Source: Siphonodentalium dalli (lineage: Eukaryota; Mollusca; Scaphopoda; Gadilida; Siphonodentaliidae). Taken from it: a DNA stretch of 64,000 bases. Each line of letters opens with the position of its first letter. Within the stretch, counting starts at the first letter, position 1. The notes beneath the pieces are model-generated. The model made no database searches and was not told where the DNA came from. It was given only the letters and a program-made list of their open reading frames with translations. The stretch is from NCBI GenBank assembly GCA_032622095.1, contig CP136063.1, positions 216,709,982-216,773,981 on the forward strand, written 5' to 3'. Positions 31,073 through 42,316 of the stretch are shown here, in pieces. The position numbers and the translations under genes were made by a program.

Positions 31073-31419
31073 CATCTTTTGTAAAAAAAATGTTAATATT
31101 TACTAGTATATTGTTATATTTATATATTATTTTGTTTTTCATTTAGTTATTATTGTTTTGCACATGCAGGGTGAGGCAGAAAAAATTCGGACACTTAGTG
31201 AGGGATGGGTGGGTCATCAGCTTAAATAAATTTTTTTTTTTAGACTGAACATTTTTTCCTCATTCCTTTTCTCAAAATATAGCATAAATTTTCACCTACA
31301 TGTATAAATGGACAAAATATTGTATAATGAAGTCAATGCTACATATAGCAGTATATTGTGTTATATATGAATTTATTAGACACAAATGTGTTAACTCCCA
31401 ACAGCCCCGCCATTTCTTG

Positions 31420-31930
31420 ACAGGTTGCCCTCATTTTAACAAATCTGAATCTCAGTCACTAAAGGATCCTCCATACTACAATATATGTAATCTAAATAGT
31501 CCAACCTCTCTTGAGAAGACATTTTAGGAACTACTATAGAGACATATAGTTATCGTATGTCCTGTCCCACTCTATTTAACCTGGTGAACCCATCAGAATA
31601 AATTTTAACCCTAGACACCAAAGAACTCTTCGTATTAATACTAAATATCAGTAAAATAGACCTGATGGTCCTTGTGAAGGAAGCATATTAAGAGAAAAAC
31701 TGTCCTTCGCTTGCCCCCCTATTTGACCAGGTAACCCCATTAAAAAAAATTTCAACAACAGTCTTGATCAAACAAGATCAACATTCCATGCTAAATAAGC
31801 CAACTAGTTCTTGCAAACATATTTTAAGAATTACTATCTGGTGAAATAGTTATGTCTCTGGCACTGCCCTTATTTAACTTTGTGATCCATTTTAACAAAT
31901 CTGTCACCCAATCCAATATTTTAGACAAAG
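31420..31930 (+). repeat. Degenerate ~150-bp tandem repeat
   Basis: Related blocks start near 31424 (CCCTCATTTTAACAAATC), 31563 (CCCACTCTATTTAACCTGGT), 31712 (CCCCCTATTTGACCAGGTAA) and 31864 (GCCCTTATTTAACTTTGTGA). Between them lie GAAGACATTTTAGGAACTAC-like segments. Steps are ~139-152 bp and identity is low. Confidence 0.6.
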
Positions 31931-32497
31931 CTTTTTTAACAAAACTTTCAATGATGAGTTAGGTGCATAAGAACACATATTTTTTTATTAATTGGACTTA
32001 TTTATAAATCTTTTTTTTATATATATAAGTTTAAACTATATTTGTTTTGTTAATTGAGTTTTAAAGCGTAAATACAGGAATTGTGCTAAAGCGCAAATAA
32101 AGGAATTTTAAAAAATTTGGATTGTAACAAGGAAAATTCTGTTTTTCCTGGAGTTTGTTTTCCATATTTGAGAAAAAAAATAAATAGAAACAGACTCCTT
32201 CTCGCATCTAAAAATTGAGATTTTATTGTCTGAAAAGTGCATGAGAACACATATTTTATTTCTACTGGGACTTTAAGTCATTTGTAACATTTGTAACACC
32301 TGTCTACGAACGGTCTCTCTCTGGTATCTCAGAATAATGCAACACTTGTAATGCTTTGTAACATGTGACGTCGCTACATTGAGACAGTAGAAATAACATA
32401 GGCTGCGTTTTTCTACTGGGACTTTAAATCATTTGTAACATTTATAACACTTGTAACACTGTTACAAAATGCGTAGTGGAGGAAAAATGTACCTGAT

Positions 32498-32817
32498 TAA
32501 TGCAATATATGGTCACCAGGCTCTTTGAGTTTTCCTGGTGATGTTATCATATTTCGAATTCCAGAAATTGGCGCATTATCATTCTTGTCCGTGGTTGCCT
32601 ATTGCTAATATAAACTTTGATCAATGATTGGGTGAGGGATGTGGTCTATATGATGCATGGATTCATGCAAAGAGTAGGCTAAAGTAGGCTAATAGTAATA
32701 CAGGTGTTAAACATGCCTGTAAATTTTCTATATATAATAATAAATTGATGGAACATGCAGAGTGTGCCAATGGATTAAAATTTGAATCCATTTAAGGACT
32801 TTGCTAACCCAATTTTC
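32498..32817. other. Spacer with an eroded monomer fragment
   Basis: Phrases such as GATTGGGTGAGGGATGTGGTC and GGATTCATGCAAAGAGTA (32615-32685) recall the 1-10 kb monomer family (compare 19980-20010). Nothing else is recognised. Confidence 0.5.
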
Positions 32818-32845
32818 CCCAAATTTGATGGAGTCAAAATAAAGA

Positions 32846-33562
32846 TTTATGTTCACTTTTGTTAGTAATCACAATAACCAAACACATGAATGCAACATTT
32901 TAAGAGCATTATTAATGCTGAATAGGTCATTGTCGCATGGTTTCTGTCAAAAAGACACCCAGAATCTCTTAAACTGCCAAAAAGACACCCAGGATCTCAG
33001 ACTCAAAGTCTCGCCAAACAACGGGAATTTTGTTTAGGTCGTCTGCTATTAATATTATGATAATTATTTGTTTGTGATCGGAGTGAAATATCAACGAAAT
33101 TTAATTCGGCTTTGATTCTGACTGACAGCGCAATTCCACATCCTTGATAGTTGGCCCAATATTAAGTACCGTACCGAAATATTAGAAGTATAGTTGAAAC
33201 ATCAATTCCAGCATGCTACACTCAGGTTCACTGCACTATCATTCAATGCCATTTGATAGAGTGCTTAAAGGGGTGCATATTTCATGTTTCGACTTGACTG
33301 TAGTGTTTGTTCCTTTAATACGGCGAAATATATTTATGAAACTTGGCATGTATGGATTAGAATTATGTCTCGTAGCTCGAGTATGTTACAAATCGGGGAT
33401 CTGTTTGGAGTATGTGCAGAATACACCCAGACCTCAAGCTGACTAATGCCGAATATCTTTCGGTAGGAATCGGGGGATTTTCAAAATCGCAGATCAGATA
33501 AATTACTAGATGGGTTTGGTTACTGAATACTGTGATTACTAATAAAAGTGAACATAACGAAC
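32846..33562. mobile_element. Inverted-repeat element inserted in the left arm
   Basis: GATTTATGTTCACTTTTGTT and AGTAATCACAATAACCAAAC at the left are mirrored near 33515-33557 (TTTGGTTACTGAATACTGTG, ACTAATAAAAGTGAACATAA). The segment lies between two stretches that are contiguous in the undisturbed right arm, consistent with a ~715-bp insertion. The interior has a small duplication, AAAAGACACCCAGAATCTC and AAAAGACACCCAGGATCTC. It has no recognisable protein. Confidence 0.68.
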
Positions 33563-33599
33563 ATGACAATTGGAACTTATTCCCTATTCCTTATTTTCA

Positions 33600-34020
33600 A
33601 AAATGTCGCTTTCGACCGATTTGACGGCATGGGTGGGTGGCCCGCCCCAAATACTGGCAAATACCACCTAGAAACACCCCCGACCCCACTCATAATCCCC
33701 GGGGGTGCCACCACGAGGGGGTGAAAATGTGGTATGGACCATTTTCGAGAACGGTAGGGATTTCGACCAATTTGACGGCATGGGTGGGTGGCCCGCCCCC
33801 AAATACCACCTAGAAACACTCCGACCCCCCACCATCACCCCCGGGGGTGCCACCCTGAGGGGGTGAAAATGGGACCATTTTCGAGAACGGTAAGGATTTC
33901 GACTGATTTGACATGGGTGGGTGGCCCGCCTCAAATACCAACTAGAAACACCCGGACCCCCCACTAATCATCCCCAGGGGGGTGCCACCATTTTCGAGGA
34001 AGGTAAGGATTTCGACCAAT
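33600..34020 (+). repeat. Left block of the GC-rich ~130-bp monomer array
   Basis: About three monomers in one orientation, each with GACGGCATGGGTGGGTGGCC, AAATACCACCTAGAAACAC, GGGGGTGCCACC and ACCATTTTCGAGAACGG. The blocks are separated by C and G tracts. Confidence 0.9.
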
Positions 34021-34095
34021 TTGATGGACGATGGCCGGTCTGTGTCCTATTATGCTTTGCCAGACTCCGCATATGACTGAATTCTTCGGGGTGTA
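34021..34095. other. Non-repeat centre between the opposed GC-rich blocks
   Basis: About 75 bp (GGCCGGTCTGTGTCCTATTA and onward) not matching the monomer on either side. It marks the inversion point. Function unknown. Confidence 0.7.
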
Positions 34096-35175
34096 TCTAT
34101 GTGGTATTTGGGGCGGGGCCACCCACCCATGCCATCAAATCGGTCGAAATCCTTACTGTTCTCAAAAATGGTCCATACCCCATTTTCACACCCCCGCCCC
34201 GGGGGTGATGGGTGGGGGTCGGTGTGTTTCTATGTGGTATTTGGGGCGGCCACCACCCATGCCGTCAATTGGTCAAAATCCTTACTGTTCTCTAAAATGG
34301 TCCATACCCTATTTTCACCCCCTCGGGGTGGCACCTCTCCTCCCCTCCCCCCCCCCCCCCCCCCCCCCCCCCGGGTGATGGGTGGGGGATCGGGGTGTTT
34401 CTAGGTGGTATTTGGGGCGTGCCGCCCACCCATGGCCATGCCATCAAATCTGTCGAAATCCTTACAGTTCTCGAAAATGGTCCATACCCCATTTTCACCC
34501 ACTCGGGGTGCCCCCCCCCCCCCCACCCCCGGGGGATGGGTGTGGGGGTCAAGGTGTTTCTATGTGGTATTTGGGGCAGGCCACCCACCCATACCATCAA
34601 ATCGAAATTCTTACCATTCTCGAAAATGGTCCATACCCAGTTGGGGTGAGTAGTTGGGGGTCGGGGTATTTCTAGGTGGTATTTGGGGCGGGCCACCCAC
34701 CCATGCCGTCAATTGGTCGAAATCCTTACTGTTCTCTAAAATGGTCCATACCCTATTTTCACCCCCTCGGGGTGGCACCTCCCCCCCGGGTGATGGGTGG
34801 GGGATCGGGGTGTTTCTAGGTGGTATTTGGGGCGTGCCGCCCCACCCATGGCCATGCCATAAAATCTGTCGAAATCCTTACCGTTTCTCGAAAATGGTCC
34901 ATACCGCATTTTCACCCCTCGGGGTGGGACCACCGGGGGTGATGGGTGGGGGGGGGGGTCGGGTGGACTAGACGCTGGCTCTATGAGGCTACGCCGTTAC
35001 ACTATATGCACGCCGTCATGATGGATTGTGCTGGTCTCTCATGACGGCAAACAGAGCAGAGCATCGGAGCGTCATAGAGCCAGTATCTAGTCCAGGGGTC
35101 GGGGTGTTTATAGGTGGTATTTGGGGCGGGCCACCCACCCATGCCGTCAAATCGGTCGAAAGCGATATTTTTGAA
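34096..35175 (-). repeat. Right block of the GC-rich monomer array (opposite orientation)
   Basis: About seven monomers reading GTTTCTAGGTGGTATTTGGG, GGGCCACCCACCCATGCC, CGGTCGAAATCCTTACC and AAATGGTCCATACCCCATT. C-tracts of 10-30 bases vary between copies (for example near 34346-34372). Two segments (34240-34420 and 34690-34870) are nearly the same, indicating a two-monomer duplication. The 131-bp element at 34964-35094 sits in the last spacer. Confidence 0.92.
34964..35094. mobile_element. 131-bp MITE with 23-bp TIRs and apparent 9-bp TSD
   Basis: The ends are TGGACTAGACGCTGGCTCTA and, inverted, TGGACTAGATACTGGCTCTA (23 bp with two mismatches). GGGGTCGGG flanks it directly on both sides (34955-34963 and 35095-35103). 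A 9-bp duplication would suggest a Mutator-like origin, but the host DNA is simple sequence, so the length is uncertain. Inside is a second hairpin, GCCGTCATGA..TCATGACGGC. Confidence 0.82.
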
Positions 35176-35433
35176 AATAAGGAATAGGGAATAATTTTCC
35201 AATTTATTTTGGACTCCATTAAATTTGGAAAGATGTGGTTAAATTAACACATTTCGGCAAAAATATTAGGCCTACCTGAAATTTAACATTTTCCACTCAC
35301 GCCTGTTTACTTTCGTCCTCGAAATAACCAATGTGATGCGGAAACGCCATGACAATATCTGAATATGGAATGTATCACAAACTCCACCAATGTCCACTCC
35401 ATTAATCAGAACTGCCGCCCCATCATGATTGAC

Positions 35434-35533
35434 NNNNNNNNNNNNNNNNNNNNNNNNNNNNNNNNNNNNNNNNNNNNNNNNNNNNNNNNNNNNNNNNNNN
35501 NNNNNNNNNNNNNNNNNNNNNNNNNNNNNNNNN
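35434..35533. other. Scaffold gap of exactly 100 N
   Basis: One hundred N, the conventional size for a gap of unknown length. The flanking sequences need not be adjacent in the genome. The 200 bp before it (35233-35433) contain nothing I recognise. Confidence 0.99.
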
Positions 35534-36204
35534 GTTTTATTGTCTTAGGTAGATACATACATAGCTTTATTTACAAAATACCCATCGTATTAGCAAAAAC
35601 ACATCATGAAAATACATATAGGTTATTACTATCGTATGTGTTCTCGAGCTATCTTCGCTAGTCTATCGACGATTCCACAGAACGAGTTGATAGACGGCAC
35701 AGAGAAGGCAGCGGGAATACCAATCGCGGGCATATACATGGTGGTGATAACCAATTTATCTTACAATTCATTCAATTGAACATCGAATAAAGCTACTTTT
35801 GTGATACAATTGATAATTTATAAATTATGATCATACATTTTGTTCAGGTTAGTGTACACTATTTCCCACGATGGTACACCTACAAATAACATTTACACAA
35901 TTGTAGAAATATTGATCCCACACACATCACGTTGAGAAGCCTCAACTTCTCACCAAACCAGTTACATGCATGGTCCATATCGCGTTTTGATCATACTCCA
36001 TTGGAGCAATTGTCTCGCACATTATCGTGCCACGAGAGTACAAGCTTCATAATACTACCATTTGTGTCTATGAAGGGAACTGCCATCTTTGATCTTTATT
36101 TGTCTAAGTTGATAGAGGTATGCAATCATTTGCCTGTATGCTGGCTGTCCTATACCTGAAAAAGTAAAAAGGATTGAGTTATTTGCCTCGACTTTCCAAA
36201 AGGC

Positions 36205-36515
36205 TAAACAGGGGGGGGGGGGTAATACAACATTTGCAGGAAGGTATGCTGAGGCAAAACACGTATTTTACAACCTCATGCGAATTGTTTACTAAAGACC
36301 TTGTTTGGACATATTTGACATTTGTAACAGTTTAAACCATATCATAACCGCAAAACACCTTATTTATGTTTACTGGGACCGTATATGGGCCTTAGTGGAG
36401 GGTACATTAAGCTGACATGTTGCATATGGGATAGTGAGGGGAAAAACTTCCTTTCCGACACCCTTCAAAAGAAGCTTCGAGAAATGTAAAACTGAAATAA
36501 ATAAACTTTTCCTCG
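36205..36515 (+). repeat. Dispersed repeat family member (copy in duplicated block 1)
   Basis: A G-tract, then ATTTGCAGGAAGGTATGC, TAAAGACCTTGTTTGGACAT, TGTTTACTGGGACC, GCATATGGGATAG and TTCCGACACCCTTCAAAAG, ending ACTGAAATAAATAAAC. The same order occurs in diverged form at 59575-59900. The class is unknown; the conserved AATAAATAAAC end could be a 3' terminus. Confidence 0.75.
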
Positions 36516-39231
36516 TGTAACTAAGACCTTTAAGCCAAGATCATTGTGTACATGGAAATTGAGTGGGCAGCTATCTCAAACATTAATGTGACTATGAATT
36601 GGCTCGAAAATAATGTTCATCAGTGCATCAAGCTAATCAATGAATTATTTGCATGTCAATCAACTCAGGTGATCTGTTGATCTCACAACACCTAAAGTAT
36701 CCAAGTCTGGCATAGTGACTGCTTGTCATTTAGTATAAAAGAAGATGATTCAATAGACTAAACACAAGTTGTATGGAATAATACTAGATCATGTTCTGGT
36801 TGACAAACTAATCAGGAAATATTTAGAAATGATGTAATTGTGTGTGTATCCTGCACAATGACCTAGGTTTGCAGATATCAGCAATTTATAAAATAATATT
36901 TCCAATTGCAGCCTGGCAAATATCCTCTCTAGATATGTATTTATTTTTTAAATATGTCAACTCTAGTTCAATTGAAGCTTAGCAATTGATATGTCATGGA
37001 TATGTCTGCATAATGTCAACAATGACTCGAAAATCAAGATTGAGTTCACTGTCCTGAGATGTTATGAGCTTAAAATGTGTTAGAGGCAAATAGCCAAAAC
37101 ACTTGTTCGGTTCATGTAATAGTTTGCGGGGGAAAACGATATCTCACTGGGTATTCAGGGGATATGTATCATTTTGTGTGTGTAAAATTGGATGCATTTG
37201 CCTTAAAATGTTTTATGTGAATCTATCAGCTTCTGTTGGGTCACTGTAATTGTCCACTTTATGGATGCATTAGAATTTCTACTTAGTAGTATGGAATTTG
37301 ACCACACTGGAAGACCTATACCATACTCTCATCACCCACTGACATGGAAACTCCATTGCATGTACATGTATGTGGTAGACAATTGCATATCAGCCAGTTT
37401 TTGAAAAAAAAATCTTCATATTTACCTGTATTAAAAATGTTCAATTAAAACAGCTTCTGACAGGTTAATCTGTATTTTTTAACTAAAGGAGACAATTTCC
37501 CAGTCATATGGATGATATCAGTAGGGTTTTTAGTGAAACTTGGGTTTAGTAAAAATATTGTGTGCAGGTTCGAGGGTTGTGGGTACCCGAAAATGACAGA
37601 TTAAAAAAATAAGGCATACCACACACATTTTCACACCAGCGGCCATTTGTCCTATGTTCCTTTGCAAAGCAATTTCAATGCAAAGCGTGATATGTACCAT
37701 CGACGCTCAGTTTAGAGTGATAAAAGAGTGATAAATGTTAAGTGTTTGTATGGAAGTTCAAAGTGTCAATAACTGTGGTGAAAATAAATGGATAAAATAT
37801 ACGGATTGGGAATATCGTTTCATTTTACTGATCTATCATTGCACTTTTACTGTATCACTATATCAACATATCCATGTCTGGAGTTGTCCAATGATCTTGA
37901 CACACTAAACAGGTACAACACCGATAAGGTGTTCGTATCCAACCAAGCCTAATGGCGTCAATGTGGTCCAGAAGCTGATTATATACACCGCAATGCCACG
38001 TCAAGCACAAAATCTATTTTTGGTTAATTAGTAATTTGTGTATTTTGGATGATACATCTTGCATTACTAAACTGATTATACATGTCACTTTAATAAAATA
38101 TTCGTTCGTAATAAATTTAGAACACAGGTACTTAAACCTACCTGCATGCACCAATCTTCAATATCGGTGGATTGAAGGTAAGAAGATAACTATTTTATGG
38201 AACTGTTTATCCATCTACTGTCTTTGAGAATCTACGGACGTCTGTGTTGCGAACTCAGCCAATATAGCAGACTCATAAGAATAAGCTATATCGCGATTTC
38301 GGAACACAGCTCTACTGCCCAATGTCTTGTCAGGAATAATAAACACTGGTGTTTGTACAATAGATGTTAATTCCTGAAGAGCGTCAAATTAAATTTTTCT
38401 TGAACATTCAATTAAAAATTGATGGCTCAGCCCAGTCATGATTGCTTTGTCAGATTACAATTGTCCATCCATGCTTAGTGGCGGTTTATCAATGACAAAT
38501 AACGAAGGTCACTTGGCATTCAGATCAAATCCAAGTACCAGTTATTGAGGATATACCTCAGCTCTAGTGGAACTTGACGAGTTGGCATTCTTACGATAAA
38601 TACATTTTGTTTGGTTTGAGTTGCCATATTAAAATAAAGTAATCGATAACTAGCCCAGCAGCCGCCTCTGACTAAACGAAACTTAAAGAGAGATGACACG
38701 AATGAAACAACATAGCTGGAAAACAGAACACACAACTAGACTCAGGAACAGAAATGTAATCTTAATCACTGTGGAGAGGCGTGACTAGCCGATTGATTTA
38801 ATCGGGTCAACTCAATCGCCCGCCTTGAAAAGATCAAAGGACAACAGATTACCATGAGCTAAGCCGTACCCGCAGGTCGATGCGTCACATGACATGTCAC
38901 TCTAGTGCCACCGGAGTGGTCGGGACTCTTCCACCGCACTTCACGACAAACAGGGTGCCACATAAGTGGAGTCTTACCCCTCACATTGGGGCGGTTGGCC
39001 TATTCGACACTGGCCCACGCGGGGGTTCTCTCATTTGAAGGAAACTCGGAGGCATCAAAGGTCATTGAACAAAACCGTCACTGCTTTGTTTGATTCAAAA
39101 TGAGTAACTGTAAGCATAGTGTGCCTGTCATAGGACTCGTACACATTGTTCAACTATCCACAGTAGTTGGCGCACACGTCCATATAATAAGGATCGAAAC
39201 GTGAGTCTACTTGTAATAAATCGTGTTGTCC

Positions 39232-40192
39232 TCATGTTTGTGTAGGTCCACTGTCAGTCAGTATATCAAACTCATTGGCATTGGCGTTAACTGTGATATC
39301 AACTAAATTACTGTTAATGATGCTGCTAGTGCTCTTATTTTCACAAATGAACGGTACGTCCTCTGTTGCTGTGACTACATGCCTTCGGTTACGATGAAAG
39401 TCGCTACTGTCAGTTGTCGCAATATATGAACTAGAGTTTTGTAATGCCTGGGATCGTTGTTGTCAGCGTTCATGGCACCCGTTGTTGTCAGCGTTCATGA
39501 CACCAATCGCTATGCTGAGAAATTAGCAGCAGCACCAGGTTGATTGCATCTATTCGTTTTTCCAACGCATCGACATCCTGCATATACTTATGTGTGTGAC
39601 TTGTAGCTTGATAAATTCGTTTTAATTGCTCATTAGATGACTCGTTGATTTGACAGTTGGAAATTGCGTTCTAAATTGTTAATATTCAAATATTCTGCGA
39701 ACGCTGTCATTGGTGATGCCGCATAAAATTATCTCTCTTATGAGTTAATGTTTCAATTCGCCAAATTTACAGGTTCGGTTATTTAAAACAGTACCATAGT
39801 CAAGAATTATCTCAGTTGCTCGTTGATTACGATAACTAAATTTGTGTCGTTTCATTGTGATACCATTTTGTGGGTCACACATGTTTTTGAATTTATTTTT
39901 CAAGACACCAGGGCCTCCCCTTCTTGCATTAGATTTGTATGTGAAACTGCGTTCATTCTCTATGGCTTCAGATCCAGCAAAATTCAGGAGGATATTCGCT
40001 TTTGTTTTTGTATTAGTGTGCAGCGGCTATATCACATTCTTGTTGCCGTATACGCCAGTTCTCGGCAACAATGGCTTCAAATTCATGTTCGATGCTTAAA
40101 TTATACACACGGCAGTCGACACTAGGCGTGTATATCTTTTCAGGCGACACATACACCCTACTGCAGTTCGGCCCTCGGCACAATTCAATTCT
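39232..40192 (-). pseudogene. Gypsy-type LTR retrotransposon Gag/protease remnant, copy 1
   Basis: Reading the minus strand, four successive frames hold Gag-like peptides. At 40192-40013, AENWRIRQQECDIAAA is the usual region around a conserved Gag Trp-Arg. A shifted frame from about 40030 to 39680 has YKSNARRGGPGVLKNKF, RHKFSYRNQRATE, CKFGELKH, an in-frame stop, then IREIILCGITNDSVRR, the I-x-CGI-x(2)-SVR signature of Gypsy/Mag-like Gag. At 39670-39488, SSNEQLKRIYQAT resembles the Gag C-terminal helix. At ~39480-39232, DITVNANANEF with TDSG suggests a decayed aspartic protease. No zinc knuckle, reverse transcriptase, integrase or LTR pair was found. It is broken by stops and frameshifts. Family known; exact clade inferred. 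Confidence 0.8.
39439..39493. repeat. 25-bp tandem duplication that breaks the Gag remnant frame
   Basis: GTTGTTGTCAGCGTTCATG occurs twice, 25 bp apart. Because 25 is not a multiple of three, the duplication shifts the minus-strand frame between the Gag C-terminal piece and the protease-like piece. It is present in both block copies, so it predates the 5.8-kb duplication. Confidence 0.85.
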
Positions 40193-40598
40193 TCATTAAC
40201 TACTTAGATTTATATATGTACCATTTTTTTTATCTAATAATAGTACTGGTATTCAGCATACACAACACAAATTATCAAGAAATTATATTGTAGCCCCATT
40301 TGACGTAACCGAATGTTCTGTTTTTTTTCTGATTTCAAGATTTTGGCAGTCTATCTATCCTTGTCAGACAATTCGCAAGAAATGACTACTTAACCCCTTT
40401 TAACTTCAGTTGTTTGTTGTTTCAATGTGCTGCGGTATAAATGCTACAAAAGTCACTCAAAGTAAGGAACTTGGATTATTGCACCACTCTACAACGATAC
40501 TACGTGCCCAATAAATTTTAACATTGTTCGCCTATGAATGGGTGATGAAAATGATCCGAAAATGACAGAAAAAAATGAAGACCATTGAACCTCATTGT

Positions 40599-41334
40599 AC
40601 GTATATTTGAAATTTAATTGCATTTAAACGTCATGTATTTTCAGTTAAATGTTTATATTTATGGCATATACAGATCATGTAAATTTCCATAAACTTGACA
40701 TATTCGTGGAAGTGGAATTTACAGACACATAATTTCCACGTAGATATGGAAGTATACGTGTCCGTAAATCTGGCATAAATCCCATGTATATTTAAAATTT
40801 ATGGAAATTTACGTGATCTAGACATTTAATGGAAAATATGAAATGAAAAAATGAAATTAAATTCCAAATTTGGTGCCGTTTTCATATGTGCGAACTTTCA
40901 ACTTTCATGCTGAGTTAATGTGTAGAGCCATGTTTGTGGTCCAATAGAAGCAGAAGCAAGAGATAGCGAAAATTTCCACAACAATTACCTCTCGTTTGTC
41001 TCACTAACAGCATGGCTGGTCACAGTCACGGCTAGTCCATTAAGTGTTATTGTCTCGTCTGTAACTCCAGCTTGAGGAATATCGATTTCATACGCCTCTG
41101 TAACACAAATTCACGAGAACAGTACTTACACGATTAAATCCATATAAATTTCGGTGATGATCGGATGAGAAATGTGGCTTGTATGGTGTGCTGAATGAAT
41201 TTGTTGAGTACACACCGACGGACGACAACCCATGGCAATACTTCAAATTTGACTTTGTCAAGTTCAGTTAATAACCAAAATTACGCCCCTGTGACCAGAT
41301 ACTACATTTCTCGGATAATCGTTATAAAATGTAT
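40599..41334. other. Spacer between the duplicated blocks
   Basis: It contains an inverted repeat at about 40668-40826 (ATCATGTAAATTTCCATAAA, mirrored by TTTATGGAAATTTACGTGAT). Near 41150-41280 is a worn relative of the right terminus of the monomer-carrying element (CACCGACGGACGACAACCCA, TGGCAATACTTCAAATTTGA, then TTGACTTTGTCAAGTTCAGTT). No gene is recognised. Confidence 0.7.
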
Positions 41335-42005
41335 GTTTTATTGTCTTAGGTAGATACATACATAGCTTTATTTACAAAATACCCATCGTATTAGCAAAAA
41401 CACATCATGAAAATACATATAGGTTATTACTATCGTATGTGTTCTCGAGCTATCTTCGCTAGTCTATCGACGATTCCACAGAACGAGTTGATAGACGGCA
41501 CAGAGAAGGCAGCGGGAATACCAATCGCGGGCATATACATGGTGGTGATAACCAATTTATCTTACAATTCATTCAATTGAACATCGAATAAAGCTACTTT
41601 TGTGATACAATTGATAATTTATAAATTATGATCATACATTTTGTTCAGGTTAGTGTACACTATTTCCCACGATGGTACACCTACAAATAACATTTACACA
41701 ATTGTAGAAATATTGATCCCACACACATCACGTTGAGAAGCCTCAACTTCTCACCAAACCAGTTACATGCATGGTCCATATCGCGTTTTGATCATACTCC
41801 ATTGGAGCAATTGTCTCGCACATTATCGTGCCACGAGAGTACAAGCTTCATAATACTACCATTTGTGTCTATGAAGGGAACTGCCATCTTTGATCTTTAT
41901 TTGTCTAAGTTGATAGAGGTATGCAATCATTTGCCTGTATGCTGGCTGTCCTATACCTGAAAAAGTAAAAAGGATTGAGTTATTTGCCTCGACTTTCCAA
42001 AAGGC

Positions 42006-42316
42006 TAAACAGGGGGGGGGGGGTAATACAACATTTGCAGGAAGGTATGCTGAGGCAAAACACGTATTTTACAACCTCATGCGAATTGTTTACTAAAGAC
42101 CTTGTTTGGACATATTTGACATTTGTAACAGTTTAAACCATATCATAACCGCAAAACACCTTATTTATGTTTACTGGGACCGTATATGGGCCTTAGTGGA
42201 GGGTACATTAAGCTGACATGTTGCATATGGGATAGTGAGGGGAAAAACTTCCTTTCCGACACCCTTCAAAAGAAGCTTCGAGAAATGTAAAACTGAAATA
42301 AATAAACTTTTCCTCG
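42006..42316 (+). repeat. Dispersed repeat family member (copy in duplicated block 2)
   Basis: Counterpart of 36205-36515 carried by the block duplication, with the same order of landmarks. It therefore gives no independent evidence of transposition; the diverged copy at 59575-59900 does. Confidence 0.75.

Larger units (their letters stand above)
30375..32497. mobile_element. ~2.1-kb inverted-repeat-flanked element abutting the giant element
   Basis: GGTACATTTTTCCTCCACTA followed by GGCATTTTGTAACAC at 30378-30415 is repeated inverted at 32462-32497, and TAACA-rich sequence (GTTACAAGTGTTACAA) continues both arms for ~65 bp. The left arm begins within the last bases of the giant element (ACCGGTAC), so the two termini overlap or one inserted at the end of the other. 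The interior holds an inverted repeat and a degenerate tandem repeat, listed separately. No transposase is seen. Confidence 0.65.
32818..35232. mobile_element. Long-TIR element with opposed GC-rich arrays
   Basis: The outermost matching ends are CCAAATTTGATGGAGTC at 32818 and, inverted near 35213-35232, CCAAATTTAATGGAGTCC. The arms then continue with AATTGGAACTTATTCCC at 33568 against GGAATAGGGAATAATTTTCC near 35180. After that come TTTCAAAAATGTCGCTTTCG and CCGATTTGACGGCATGGG on the left, mirrored at 35140-35175. The left arm is interrupted by 32846-33562. The interior is two opposed blocks of a GC-rich monomer. No transposase frame is present. Confidence 0.75.
35534..40598. repeat. 5,065-bp duplicated block, copy 1
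   Basis: It repeats at 41335-46399 with a constant offset of 5801 bp. By eye I found about ten substitutions (for example near 36542, 37489, 37966, 38542, 38890, 39116, 39434, 39556, 39729 and 40320) and no indels, so identity is ~99.8%. Copy 1 begins at the first base after the gap, so its true left edge is unknown. Apart from the retroelement remnant at 39232-40192 and a dispersed repeat at 36205-36515, the block holds no recognised gene. Confidence 0.97.

Noticed and set aside
33577-35219. Many proline/glycine-rich open frames on both strands
   Set aside because: They follow the GC-rich tandem monomers and C/G tracts in all frames.
38900-39093. GC-rich segment considered as an LTR or a tRNA-related sequence
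   Set aside because: I found no second LTR copy near the Gag remnant, no primer-binding site and no cloverleaf. The duplicate in block 2 is explained by the block duplication.
39823-40125. Plus-strand frames, one with a basic-then-hydrophobic start (MASDPAKFRRIFAF) like a signal anchor
   Set aside because: They lie antisense to the clear Gag-like peptides on minus and stop after 45 residues.
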